This document shows positions 23,420-31,477 of a DNA stretch of 64,000 bases, piece after piece (position 1 is the first letter of the stretch; the number at the start of each line of letters is the position of its first letter). This DNA is from Streptomyces sp. NBC_00239. Lineage in GTDB: Bacteria; Actinomycetota; Actinomycetes; Streptomycetales; Streptomycetaceae. The notes beneath the pieces are model-generated. The model was not told where the DNA came from, did not search any database, and was given only the letters and a program-made list of their open reading frames with translations. Where the stretch lies: the NCBI RefSeq assembly GCF_036194065.1, contig NZ_CP108095.1, positions 4,836,001-4,900,000 of the forward strand. The letters are read 5' to 3'. Position numbers and translations under genes: made by a program.

Positions 23420-25036
23420 ATGGCCGAGCGTGAGGGCGGGCAGGAGCGCGAACACGTACGCGTGGCGGTGATCGGATCCGGTTTCGGCGGGCTGGGGGCG
23501 GCGGTCCGGCTCCGGCGGGAAGGCATCACGGACTTCGTCGTGCTGGAACGCGCCGACTCGGTCGGCGGCACCTGGCGCGACAACAGCTACCCGGGGTGCG
23601 CCTGCGACGTCCCCTCCCACCTCTACTCCTTCTCCTTCGCCCCCAACCCCGACTGGCCGCGGACCTTCTCCGGCCAGCGGCACATCCGGCAGTACCTGGA
23701 GCAGGTCGCCGACACCTTCGGACTGCGCCGCCACATCAGGCTGAACTCCGAAGTCGAGATGATGCGCTGGAACGCCGAGGAGTTGTACTGGGAGATCGAG
23801 ACCTCGGCTGGCAGCCTCGTCGCCGACGTGGTCGTCTCCGCGACCGGACCGCTCTCCGACCCGAAGACGCCCGAGATCCCCGGGCTCGCCGACTTCCCCG
23901 GCAAGGTCTTCCACTCGGCCCGCTGGGACCACGACTACGACCTGCGCGGCAAGCGCGTGGCGATGATCGGCACCGGCGCCTCGGCCATCCAGATCGTGCC
24001 CGCCATCGCCGGCGAGACCGGGACCCTCACCCTCTTCCAGCGGACCGCGCCGTGGGTGCTGCCGCGCACCGACCGGGCCATCTCCGGCGTCGAGCGCTGG
24101 CTGCACCGCCAGCTGCCCTTCACCCGGGCGGCCCGCCGCGGACTGCTGTGGGGGCTGCGCGAGCTCCAGGTCGGCGCCTTCACCAAGCACCCCAACCAGC
24201 TCGGCCTGATCGAGTCGATGGCCAAGGCCAACATGGCGCGCTCCATCAAGGACCCGGCGCTGCGCGCCAAGCTGACGCCCTCGTACCGGCTCGGATGCAA
24301 GCGGATCCTGCTGTCCAGCACGTACTACCCGGCCCTGGCCCGGCCGAACGTCGACGTGGTGGCCGCCGGGCTCAGCGAGGTCCGCGGGAACAGGCTGATC
24401 GCGTCGGACGGCACCGAGACCGAGGTCGACGCGATCATCTTCGGCACCGGCTTCCACGTGACGGACCTGCCGATCGCCGACCGGGTGGTGGGCGCCGAGG
24501 GCAAGACCCTCGCCGACACCTGGAAGGACGGCATGCAGTCGCTGCGCGGCGCGACCGCCGCCGGCTTCCCCAACTGGATGACGATCATCGGCCCGAACAC
24601 CGGCCTGGGGAACAGCTCGATGATCCTCATGATCGAGTCCCAGCTGAACTACATGGCCGACTACATGCGGCAGCTGGGCGTGCTGGGCGGCCGCGCGGCG
24701 CTGGCGGCGCGGCCCTCGGCGGTGCACGCCTGGAACCGGCGGGTGCAGGACCGGATGACCCGCACGGTGTGGAGCAACGGCGGCTGCGCCAGCTGGTACC
24801 TCGACGCGAGCGGGCGCAACACGACGCTGTGGCCGGGCACCACCGGCGAGTTCCGGCGCGAGACGCGGTCCGTGGACCTCACCGAGTACGAGGTGATCCG
24901 GGACCGCGACCGGGACCGGAAGCGGGACCGGCTCCGGGTGCCCGCCGCGGCCACCCCCGCCGCCGCAGCCGCCCCCGGCGCCCCCGCCGCCGCGGCCGGA
25001 AGCGGCGCGCCGGAGCGCGTGGAGGGCGCCGCGTGA
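23420..25036 (+). CDS. Flavin-containing Baeyer-Villiger-type monooxygenase
   Basis: A 538-residue FAD- and NADPH-dependent monooxygenase. The FAD site GSGFGG is at residues 19-24. The fingerprint F-x-G-x-x-x-H-x-x-x-W(D) is intact at residues 159-169 (FPGKVFHSARW), placing it with type I Baeyer-Villiger enzymes and the mycobacterial MymA/EthA group; the NADPH site GTGASAIQ follows. It inserts oxygen next to a ketone to give an ester or lactone. ATG 23420 has GGGAGGG eight to ten bases upstream. The C-terminus carries a low-complexity Asp/Arg then Ala/Pro tail. Its stop overlaps the hydrolase start (GTGA), and the three genes form a ketone-degrading set. Confidence 0.93.
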   Translation: MAEREGGQEREHVRVAVIGSGFGGLGAAVRLRREGITDFVVLERADSVGGTWRDNSYPGCACDVPSHLYSFSFAPNPDWPRTFSGQRHIRQYLEQVADTFGLRRHIRLNSEVEMMRWNAEELYWEIETSAGSLVADVVVSATGPLSDPKTPEIPGLADFPGKVFHSARWDHDYDLRGKRVAMIGTGASAIQIVPAIAGETGTLTLFQRTAPWVLPRTDRAISGVERWLHRQLPFTRAARRGLLWGLRELQVGAFTKHPNQLGLIESMAKANMARSIKDPALRAKLTPSYRLGCKRILLSSTYYPALARPNVDVVAAGLSEVRGNRLIASDGTETEVDAIIFGTGFHVTDLPIADRVVGAEGKTLADTWKDGMQSLRGATAAGFPNWMTIIGPNTGLGNSSMILMIESQLNYMADYMRQLGVLGGRAALAARPSAVHAWNRRVQDRMTRTVWSNGGCASWYLDASGRNTTLWPGTTGEFRRETRSVDLTEYEVIRDRDRDRKRDRLRVPAAATPAAAAAPGAPAAAAGSGAPERVEGAA

Positions 25037-26025
25037 GCCGCCTCGCGCACCACACCGCCGGACCCCACGACGCGCCCGCGGCCCGCCGCGAGCACGTGGC
25101 CGTCTCCGCCGACGGCGCCCGGCTGCACGTCGAGGAGCACGGCCCCGAGGACGCCCCGGCCGTCGTCCTGGCCCACGGCTGGACCTGCTCTACTGCCTTC
25201 TGGGCCGCCCAGATCCGCGCCCTCGCCACCGGCCACCGGGTCATCGCGTACGACCAGCGCGGTCACGGCCGCAGCCCGGCCGCCGCCCACTACGGCACCA
25301 CCGTCCTCGCCGACGACCTGGTGGCGGTGCTGAAGACCACCCTGGCGCCCGGCGAGCGCGCCGTGATCGCCGGGCACTCCATGGGCGGCATGACGGTGAT
25401 GGCCGCCGCCGAGCGCCCCGAGTTCGCCGAACACGCCGCCGCCGTCCTGCTGTGCAGCACCGGCGCCGCCCGCCTCGTCGACGAGTCGCTCGTGCTGCCA
25501 CTGCGCCCGGGCGGCCTGCGGACCCGGCTGACCCGCGCCGTCCTCGGCGCCCGGGCCCCGCTCGGGCCCGTCACGCCGGTGGCCCGCGCGGTGCTCAAGT
25601 ACGCCACCATGGGCCCCGGCGCGGCCCCGGACCGGGTCGACGCCTGCGCCCGGATCGTGCACGCCTGCCCGACCGGGGTCCGGCACGCCTGGTCCGCGGT
25701 GCTGGCCGGGCTCGACCTGACGGCCGGGGCGCGGGCCCTGAAGGTGCCGACCGCCGTGATCGGCGGCACCGCGGACCGGCTCACCCCGCTCGTGCACGCC
25801 CGTGGCCTGGCCGCCGAGCTGCCGCACTGCGTCGGGCTCACCGAACTGGCCGGGGTGGGGCACATGACCCCCGTCGAGGCGCCCGAGGCCGTCACCGGCC
25901 GGATCGCCGATCTCGTACGCACCCACCTGCCCGCGCGGGTTCCTCCGCAGGCAGCTCCGCCATCCCCGCCCTCTTCGCCATCCCCGCAGGTTTCCGGCCG
26001 GCAGGCCCAGAAGGAGACGCCGTGA
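25033..26025 (+). CDS. Alpha/beta hydrolase (esterase/lipase type)
   Basis: A 330-residue serine hydrolase. The oxyanion strand HGWTCSTAFW, the YDQRGHGRS loop and the nucleophile elbow GHSMGG (Ser116) are clear. The acid is probably the Asp in IGGTADRLTPLV and the base the His in GVGHMTPVE, completing the triad. In the operon it would hydrolyse the ester or lactone made by the monooxygenase (inference, by analogy with LipR next to MymA). It is translationally coupled on both sides through GTGA overlaps. The C-terminal Pro/Ser-rich tail (PPSPPSSPSPQ) is not part of the fold. Confidence 0.92.
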   Translation: MSRLAHHTAGPHDAPAARREHVAVSADGARLHVEEHGPEDAPAVVLAHGWTCSTAFWAAQIRALATGHRVIAYDQRGHGRSPAAAHYGTTVLADDLVAVLKTTLAPGERAVIAGHSMGGMTVMAAAERPEFAEHAAAVLLCSTGAARLVDESLVLPLRPGGLRTRLTRAVLGARAPLGPVTPVARAVLKYATMGPGAAPDRVDACARIVHACPTGVRHAWSAVLAGLDLTAGARALKVPTAVIGGTADRLTPLVHARGLAAELPHCVGLTELAGVGHMTPVEAPEAVTGRIADLVRTHLPARVPPQAAPPSPPSSPSPQVSGRQAQKETP

Positions 26026-26918
26026 GCGCACGCAACAGTCTGGAAGGCCAGGTCGCCGTCGTGACCGGCGCGGCCCGTGGGGTCGGCGAGCTGCTCGCCC
26101 GCAAGCTCTCGGCGCGCGGCGCGAAGGTCGCCCTCGTCGGCCTGGAGCCCGAGGCCCTCAAGGAGGTCTCCGAGCGGCTGCACACCGACAGCGCCCACTG
26201 GTACGCGGACGTCACCGACCACGAGGCGATGGCGCGGGTGGCCGAAGAGGTCAAGCAGCACTTCGGCAAGGTGGACATCGTCGTCGCCAACGCGGGCGTC
26301 GCGGCCGGCGGCCCGTTCGTGGACTCCGACCCGGTCGCCTGGCGGCGGGTCATCGAGGTCAACCTGATCGGCGGCGCCGTCACCGCGCGCGCCTTCCTGC
26401 CCGTCCTGATGGAGAGCCGCGGCTACTTCCTCCAGATCGCCTCGCTCGCCGCGATCACCCCGGCGCCGATGATGACCGCGTACTGCGCCTCCAAGTCGGG
26501 GGTCGAGGCCTTCGCGCACAGCCTGCGCGCCGAGGTCGGCTACAAGGGCGTCCGGGTCGGCGTCGGCTACCTGTCGTGGACGGACACCGACATGGTCCGC
26601 GGGGCCGACCAGGACGACGTGATGCGGGAGCTGCGCCAGCGGCTGCCGTGGCCCTCCAACCGCACCTATCCGCTGGGCCCGGCCGTCGACCGGATCGTGG
26701 CCGGCATCGAGCGGCGCTCCGCGCACGTGTACGCGCAGTGGTGGCTGCGGGGCATGCAGGGCACGCGCGGCTACCTGCCCGGCATCATCGCCGCCGTCGG
26801 CCAGCGCGAGATGAAGCGGTTCGAGCCCCGGCTCGGCAGCGTGGGCACCGGGCTGGTGGGTGCGGGCGGGGCCGCGGACGAGCAGGCGCGCACGCCTGGG
26901 GGCACCTCCCGGCGGTAG
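26022..26918 (+). CDS. SDR-family oxidoreductase
   Basis: A 298-residue classical-type SDR: TGAARGVG (residues 15-22), VVANAGVAAGG, a serine in QIASLAAITP, and YCASK with Tyr154 and Lys158. The C-terminal 100 residues extend the core with a conserved region (WPSNRTYPLGPAVDRIVAGIE) seen in SadH-like proteins of mycolata, followed by a hydrophobic, possibly membrane-associated part. In the operon it would supply the ketone from a secondary alcohol or dispose of a product alcohol (inference). It is coupled to the hydrolase gene by GTGA and ends 86 bp before a small gene. Confidence 0.92.
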   Translation: MSARNSLEGQVAVVTGAARGVGELLARKLSARGAKVALVGLEPEALKEVSERLHTDSAHWYADVTDHEAMARVAEEVKQHFGKVDIVVANAGVAAGGPFVDSDPVAWRRVIEVNLIGGAVTARAFLPVLMESRGYFLQIASLAAITPAPMMTAYCASKSGVEAFAHSLRAEVGYKGVRVGVGYLSWTDTDMVRGADQDDVMRELRQRLPWPSNRTYPLGPAVDRIVAGIERRSAHVYAQWWLRGMQGTRGYLPGIIAAVGQREMKRFEPRLGSVGTGLVGAGGAADEQARTPGGTSRR

Positions 26919-27004
26919 CCGGGGATGATCGAAATGCGAGCTTTGTCCCTGCGTGCAAGTCTGATCGAGGCCCTACCACCGACACCCCTCCAGGAGTGAA
27001 AAGC

Positions 27005-27187
27005 ATGGGCATCAAGGACCAGTTCCAGGACAAGGCGAACCAGCTCAAGGAGCAGGCGCAGAAGGCCAGGGAAGGCACGGACCGGGAGAAGGCGTCGAAG
27101 GCCGCCGACGAGACGCGACAGCGCGCTCAGCGGCAGGGCCGGCAGTCCACGGACGACATCCGGGACGAGTTCGACGACAGGTCGTAA
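27005..27187 (+). CDS. Small helical hydrophilic protein, unknown function
   Basis: A 60-residue, highly charged protein (MGIKDQFQDKANQLKEQAQK ... DDIRDEFDDRS), predicted wholly helical by its Lys/Glu/Gln/Ala pattern, with no Cys or Trp. The repeated KDQFQDKANQLKEQ-like heptads resemble CsbD-type or other small stress proteins, but the resemblance is compositional and I do not assign a family. ATG 27005 has AGGAG about nine bases upstream. It is followed by a strong hairpin shared with the convergent protease gene. High charge and small size suit an abundant cytosolic stress or nucleoid protein, which is speculation. Confidence 0.7.
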   Translation: MGIKDQFQDKANQLKEQAQKAREGTDREKASKAADETRQRAQRQGRQSTDDIRDEFDDRS

Positions 27188-27241
27188 GCGGCAGGGCACG
27201 GCGCCGCACCCGACTGCTACCGGGTACGCACACAGCGCCGA

Positions 27242-27279
27242 GGGGCCCGTTCCACACCGGACGGTGTGGAACGGGCCCC
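27242..27279. terminator. Strong bidirectional terminator
   Basis: Perfect 17-bp arms (27242-27258 and 27263-27279; the right arm begins GGTGTGGAACGGGCCCC) close on a GGAC loop, followed by TTCCTG. It lies between the small helical-protein gene and the convergent S41 protease gene and can terminate both. Confidence 0.85.
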
Positions 27280-27346
27280 TTCCTGTGAGCGCCTCTTCCC
27301 GACGGCTCGTTCCCGCGGGCTCCTCCCGCGCCCTGCTCCCGCGCCC

Positions 27347-30300
27347 TCAGCTTCGCGGCGGGAGCTTCGGGCGGCGCCGGTCCGGTACGTCGGTGTAGCC
27401 CGGCGGCATCGCGGCCTCGTTGCGCCCCAGCAGCTCCAGGGCCAGGAAGACCGCGTCGTCCAGTTGGGCGTGCCGTCCCTCGGCCCAGTCGAGGGGGGTG
27501 CGCAGGATCGCGAGGTCCGGTTCGACGCCGTGGTTCTCCACGGACCAGCCGTACTCGGGGAACCAGGCCGCGTTCATCGGCACGGTGATGACCGTGCCGT
27601 CGCCGAGGGTGTGCCGGCCGGTCATGCCGACCACCCCGCCCCAGGTGCGCTGGCCGACGACCGGGCCGAGCCCGAGCAGCTTGAAGGCCGCGGTGATCAT
27701 GTCGCCGTCGGAGGAGGTGGCCTCGTCGGCGAGGGCCACGACCGGGCCGCGCGGCGCGTTCGACGCGTACGACACCGGCTGGGCGTTGCGGGTGAGGTCC
27801 CAGCCCAGGATCCGCCGGGTGAGCTTCTCGACGACCAGCTCGCTGATGTGCCCGCCCGCGTTGCCGCGTACGTCCACGATCAGGGCCGGGCGGGACACCT
27901 CCAGGCGCAGGTCGCGGTTGAACTGCGCCCAGCCGGAGCCGCCCATGTCGGGGATGTGCAGGTAGCCGCACTTGCCGCCGCTGATCTCCCGGACCACCGC
28001 CCGGCGTTTGGCCACCCAGTCCTGGTAGCGCAGCGGGCGTTCGTCGACCAGGGGCACGACCGCGACGCGGCGGGCCCGGCCCTCGCCCTCGGCGGGGGTG
28101 AAGGTGAGTTCGACGGTGGTGCCGCCGGCCGCCGCCAGCAGCGGGTACGGGCCGGTGACCGGGTCGACCGGCCGCCCGTCGACGTGGGTGAGCACCGCGC
28201 CCTCGCGGATGCCGGTGCCGGCGAGCGGGGAGCGGGCCTTGGAGTCGGAGGAGTCGCCGGGCAGGATCCGGCTGACCACCCAGGAGCCGTCCCGGGGGAC
28301 GAGGTTGGCGCCGAGCAGGCCCATGGCCCGCTGGTAGTGGGGCGGGCCCTCGTTGCGGCGGGCGGGTGCGACGTACGCGTGCGAGGTGCCGAGTTCGCCG
28401 AGGACCTCCCGCAGCAGGTCGGCGAACTCGTCGGGGGAGGCGACCCGTTCCACCAGGGGCCGGTACTGGGCGAGCACCCCGTCCCAGTCGATCCCGCACA
28501 TCTTCGGCTCCCAGAAGTACGAGCGGATGATCCGCCCGGCCTCCTCGAACGCCTGGCGCCACTCCGCCGCCGGGTCCACCTCGTGCAGGATCCGCCGCAT
28601 GTCCAGGTAGACGGTGGAGTCGCCGTCGCCCGACTCGGTGGCGGGCACCGCCCGCAGGTCCCCGTCGTCGTTGACGACCAGCCGGCTGCCGTCGCCGCTG
28701 ACCGCGAACCAGTCCAGTCCCGAGGCCAGTTCCGCCTTGCGGGCCTTGGTGATGTCGAAGTGCTCCAGGGTGGGCTTGCCGGAGGTGTCCGCCGGGTTGG
28801 CGAAGGTCTCGCCGAGTGCGCCGGAGATGGGCCAGCGCAGCCAGACCAGCCCGCCGCCGCTGACGGGGTGCAGCGCCGAGTACTTGGAGGCGGCCACCGG
28901 GAAGGGCGTGACCCGGTTCTCCAGGCCCTCCACTTCGACGGTCACCGTTCCGTCGCCGGAGTCGCCCGCGTCCCCGTCGGCCGGATCGAGACCGCCGGCC
29001 GCCGGCCGCCCGTCCGGGGAGAGCGCGAAGGGCGAGGGCGTGGCCGAGGACAGCGGCACCAGGTACGGGCGGCAGCCCAGCGGGAAGGACAGGTCGCCGG
29101 TGTGCACGTCGTACACCGGGTCGAAGCCGCGCCAGGAGAGGAAGGCCAGGTAGCGGCCGTCCCGGGTGAAGACCGGGTTCTCGTCCTCGAAGCGGCCGTT
29201 GGTGACGTCGACGATCACTCGGGCGCCGGGGCCGTCGATCCGGGCCATCTTGATCTGCCGCAGGGAGCGGCCGATGCCCGGGTGGGACCAGGTCAGCCAG
29301 GCCCCGTCGGGGGAGAACGCGAGGTCGTTGACCGGCCCGTTGATGGACCGGATCAGCTCGGTGACCTCTCCTCCGGACTCCTCGGTGGCGTCGATGAGCA
29401 GCAGCCGTCCGTCGTCGGAGGCGATCGCGAGGCGCTCGCCGTCCGGGTCGGAGATCAGCTCCAGTACCCGGCCCAGCCGGCCGGAGGCCAGCCGGCGCGG
29501 CTCGCGGTCGCCGCTGGCCCGGGGCAGGTAGGCGATCTCGACGGCGTCCTCGCCCTCGGCGTCGGTGACGTACGCGACCTGGCCGCCGCTGCCGAGCATC
29601 TCCGGGAGGCGCACCCGCACGCCGGGGGTGTCGGCGATGGTGCGGGCCGGGCCGTCGCGGTGGGTGAGCCAGTACAGGCTGCCGCGCACGGTGACCGCGC
29701 TGGCCCGCCCGGTCGAGTCCACCGACAGCCCGTCCACGTGGCTGGCCGCGGGCACCGAGTACGTACGGCGGCCGGCGCGCGGGCCGCCGAGCCGGACGGC
29801 GAGCCGGCGGGGCACGGCGTCCGCTTCGAGGGAGTCGACCAGCCAGAGCTCTCCGGCGCACTGGTAGACGACGCGGGCGCCGTCGCTGGAGGCGTGCCGG
29901 GCGTAGAAGGCGTCGTGGTCGGTGTGCCGGCGCAGGCCGGTCCCGTCCGGCAGGCAGGAATACAGGTTGCCGATGCCCTCGTGGTCGGAGAGGAAGGCGA
30001 TCCGGCCGCCGACGAACATGGGGGAGTCCAGGTGGCCGTCGAGGTCCGGCAGCAGCCGTTCGCCGTGCAGCCACAGCCGGCCGGTGGCGCCGCCGCGGTA
30101 GCGCTTCCAGGCGGCGGGCTCGTGCGGGGGCTTGCCGGTGAGCAGCAGGGTGCGCCGTTCGCCGCCCTCGTCCCGCTCCGCGATGTCGCTGACGGGCCCC
30201 CAGGGGAGGCGGCCGCCGGGGCTGCCGTCGACGGGCAGTTTGTAGGCCCAGGAGAAATAGGAGAAGGGCTGGCCGTGCGAGGAGACGGCGAGGATGTCGC

Positions 30301-30628
30301 TCCGGCCGTCCTCGCCGGGCGGGGTCCAGCCGCAGACCCGGGTGTCGGTGGAGCCCCAGTGGCTGAGCCGGCGGGCGGGGCCGCCGTCCACGGGGGCGAG
30401 GTGGACCTCGGGGTCGAGGCTGCGCCAGGTGGTGAAGGCGATGTGGCGGCCGTCGGGGGAGAACCGGGGGTGGCCGACCCGGGTCCGGTCGACGGTGATC
30501 CGCCAGGCCCGGCCGGGGGTTTCGCCCTCGGGAACGAGGGGCGCCACCCACAGGTCGTCTTCGGCGGCGAAGCACAGCAGGTCGTCGTGCAGGTGCGGGA
30601 ACCGGAGGTACGCGACGTCGTGACTCAC
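27347..30628 (-). CDS. S41-family tricorn protease homologue
   Basis: A 1093-residue cytosolic peptidase of the tricorn type, which degrades oligopeptides released by proteasomes or Clp proteases. Two beta-propellers occupy residues about 1-690 (repeats such as GHPRFSPDGRHIAFTTWRS and DLAFSPDGAWLTWSHPG). Then come a helical C1 domain, a PDZ-like domain (VVSRILPGDSSDSKARSPLA ... GAVLTHVDGRPVD) and the catalytic C2 domain, with Ser972/973 in DEATSSDGDM as the nucleophile region and VVGQRTWGGVVGM after it. GTG 30628 begins MSHDVAYLRFPHLHDD, the usual start. It is monocistronic, with a terminator beyond its 3' end. Confidence 0.94.
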   Translation of the reverse strand: MSHDVAYLRFPHLHDDLLCFAAEDDLWVAPLVPEGETPGRAWRITVDRTRVGHPRFSPDGRHIAFTTWRSLDPEVHLAPVDGGPARRLSHWGSTDTRVCGWTPPGEDGRSDILAVSSHGQPFSYFSWAYKLPVDGSPGGRLPWGPVSDIAERDEGGERRTLLLTGKPPHEPAAWKRYRGGATGRLWLHGERLLPDLDGHLDSPMFVGGRIAFLSDHEGIGNLYSCLPDGTGLRRHTDHDAFYARHASSDGARVVYQCAGELWLVDSLEADAVPRRLAVRLGGPRAGRRTYSVPAASHVDGLSVDSTGRASAVTVRGSLYWLTHRDGPARTIADTPGVRVRLPEMLGSGGQVAYVTDAEGEDAVEIAYLPRASGDREPRRLASGRLGRVLELISDPDGERLAIASDDGRLLLIDATEESGGEVTELIRSINGPVNDLAFSPDGAWLTWSHPGIGRSLRQIKMARIDGPGARVIVDVTNGRFEDENPVFTRDGRYLAFLSWRGFDPVYDVHTGDLSFPLGCRPYLVPLSSATPSPFALSPDGRPAAGGLDPADGDAGDSGDGTVTVEVEGLENRVTPFPVAASKYSALHPVSGGGLVWLRWPISGALGETFANPADTSGKPTLEHFDITKARKAELASGLDWFAVSGDGSRLVVNDDGDLRAVPATESGDGDSTVYLDMRRILHEVDPAAEWRQAFEEAGRIIRSYFWEPKMCGIDWDGVLAQYRPLVERVASPDEFADLLREVLGELGTSHAYVAPARRNEGPPHYQRAMGLLGANLVPRDGSWVVSRILPGDSSDSKARSPLAGTGIREGAVLTHVDGRPVDPVTGPYPLLAAAGGTTVELTFTPAEGEGRARRVAVVPLVDERPLRYQDWVAKRRAVVREISGGKCGYLHIPDMGGSGWAQFNRDLRLEVSRPALIVDVRGNAGGHISELVVEKLTRRILGWDLTRNAQPVSYASNAPRGPVVALADEATSSDGDMITAAFKLLGLGPVVGQRTWGGVVGMTGRHTLGDGTVITVPMNAAWFPEYGWSVENHGVEPDLAILRTPLDWAEGRHAQLDDAVFLALELLGRNEAAMPPGYTDVPDRRRPKLPPRS

Positions 30629-30706
30629 CCCCCAATGCTTTCCGCGTCAGGGGGCCCCGGCAACTCGTACAGGTGATCCAGCTCACCGTCCGGCATCTGG
30701 CAAAGT

Positions 30707-30772
30707 CGAAACGAAACGGTTTCGTTTCGCTTGACATCGGGGTAGTCTCTCAACGGTACGAAACAGTTTCGT
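30707..30772. promoter_or_regulatory. Twin palindromic operators and promoter of the TetR-MMPL unit
   Basis: Operator 1 is a perfect dyad of 11-bp arms, CGAAACGAAAC and its complement, around one G (30707-30729). Operator 2 is ACGAAAC-A-GTTTCGT (30758-30772). TTGACA (30731-30736), a consensus -35, sits between them, so a bound repressor would block the promoter. The shared core is GAAAC-N-GTTTC. The TetR start codon is 18 bp after operator 2. The region is also only 80 bp from the divergent protease gene, which may be affected. Confidence 0.8.
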
Positions 30773-30790
30773 TCGGATGGGAGTCCGGAG

Positions 30791-31381
30791 ATGGCCGACA
30801 CGGTCGCGTCCCGGCGCAGCCGCATCACCCCGGAGCGGGAGGCCGAGCTCCACGAAGCGGTCCTCGACCTCCTGCGGGAGGTCGGCTACGAGGCGCTGAC
30901 CATGGACGCCGTCGCCGCTCGCACCAAGTCCAGCAAGGCCACCCTCTACCGCCAGTGGGGGAGCAAGCCGGAGCTGGTCGCCCGGGCGCTTCGCTGCACC
31001 CAGCCGGTCTCCTTGCGGGAGATCGACACGGGCAGCCTGCGGGGCGACTTCGGTCAGATGGTCGACCATTCCGACGATGCCCAGATGGCGAAGGACACCG
31101 CGCTGATGCGGGGCCTGACCCATGCGGTGCACGAGAGTCCGGAGCTCCACAAGGCGCTGCGGGAACTCCTGGTGGACCCGGAGATCAACGGTCTCCAGGC
31201 GATGCTGCAGCGGGCCGTGGACCGGGGCGAGATCACCCCGGACTGTCCGGCCCTGCGCTTCGTGCCGCACATGCTCATCGGAGCGTTCATCTCGCTCCCG
31301 CTGATCGAGGACAGGCCCGTGGACCGGACCTTCCTCGCCGACTTCATCGACTCCGTGGTCTTCCCCGCCCTCGGAGTCTGA
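30791..31381 (+). CDS. TetR-family transcriptional repressor
   Basis: A 196-residue repressor. The N-terminal helix-turn-helix is typical: EAVLDLLREVGYEALTMDAVAARTKSSKATLYRQW (residues about 22-57), with STLYR-like KATLYRQWGSK as the recognition helix. The C-terminal domain is helical and binds an unknown ligand. Two GAAAC-N-GTTTC palindromes lie just upstream, fitting autorepression, and the MMPL exporter follows 96 bp downstream on the same strand, the usual repressor-pump arrangement. The pump's substrate is the likely inducer (inference). Confidence 0.95.
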   Translation: MADTVASRRSRITPEREAELHEAVLDLLREVGYEALTMDAVAARTKSSKATLYRQWGSKPELVARALRCTQPVSLREIDTGSLRGDFGQMVDHSDDAQMAKDTALMRGLTHAVHESPELHKALRELLVDPEINGLQAMLQRAVDRGEITPDCPALRFVPHMLIGAFISLPLIEDRPVDRTFLADFIDSVVFPALGV

Positions 31382-31477
31382 ATCCCCAGCAGGACCACCT
31401 GACAGCGCCGCTCTCGTCGTCGGGCCGGCTTCCGCACGCCCTGACTCATCCCACGACCTGAACGGGAGTACCACCCC

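Noticed and set aside
27266..30676. An 1136-codon plus-strand frame opposite the tricorn protease gene
   Set aside because: Same reason: compositional antisense frame, no domain, no ribosome-binding site, while the minus-strand gene has propeller, PDZ and catalytic motifs.
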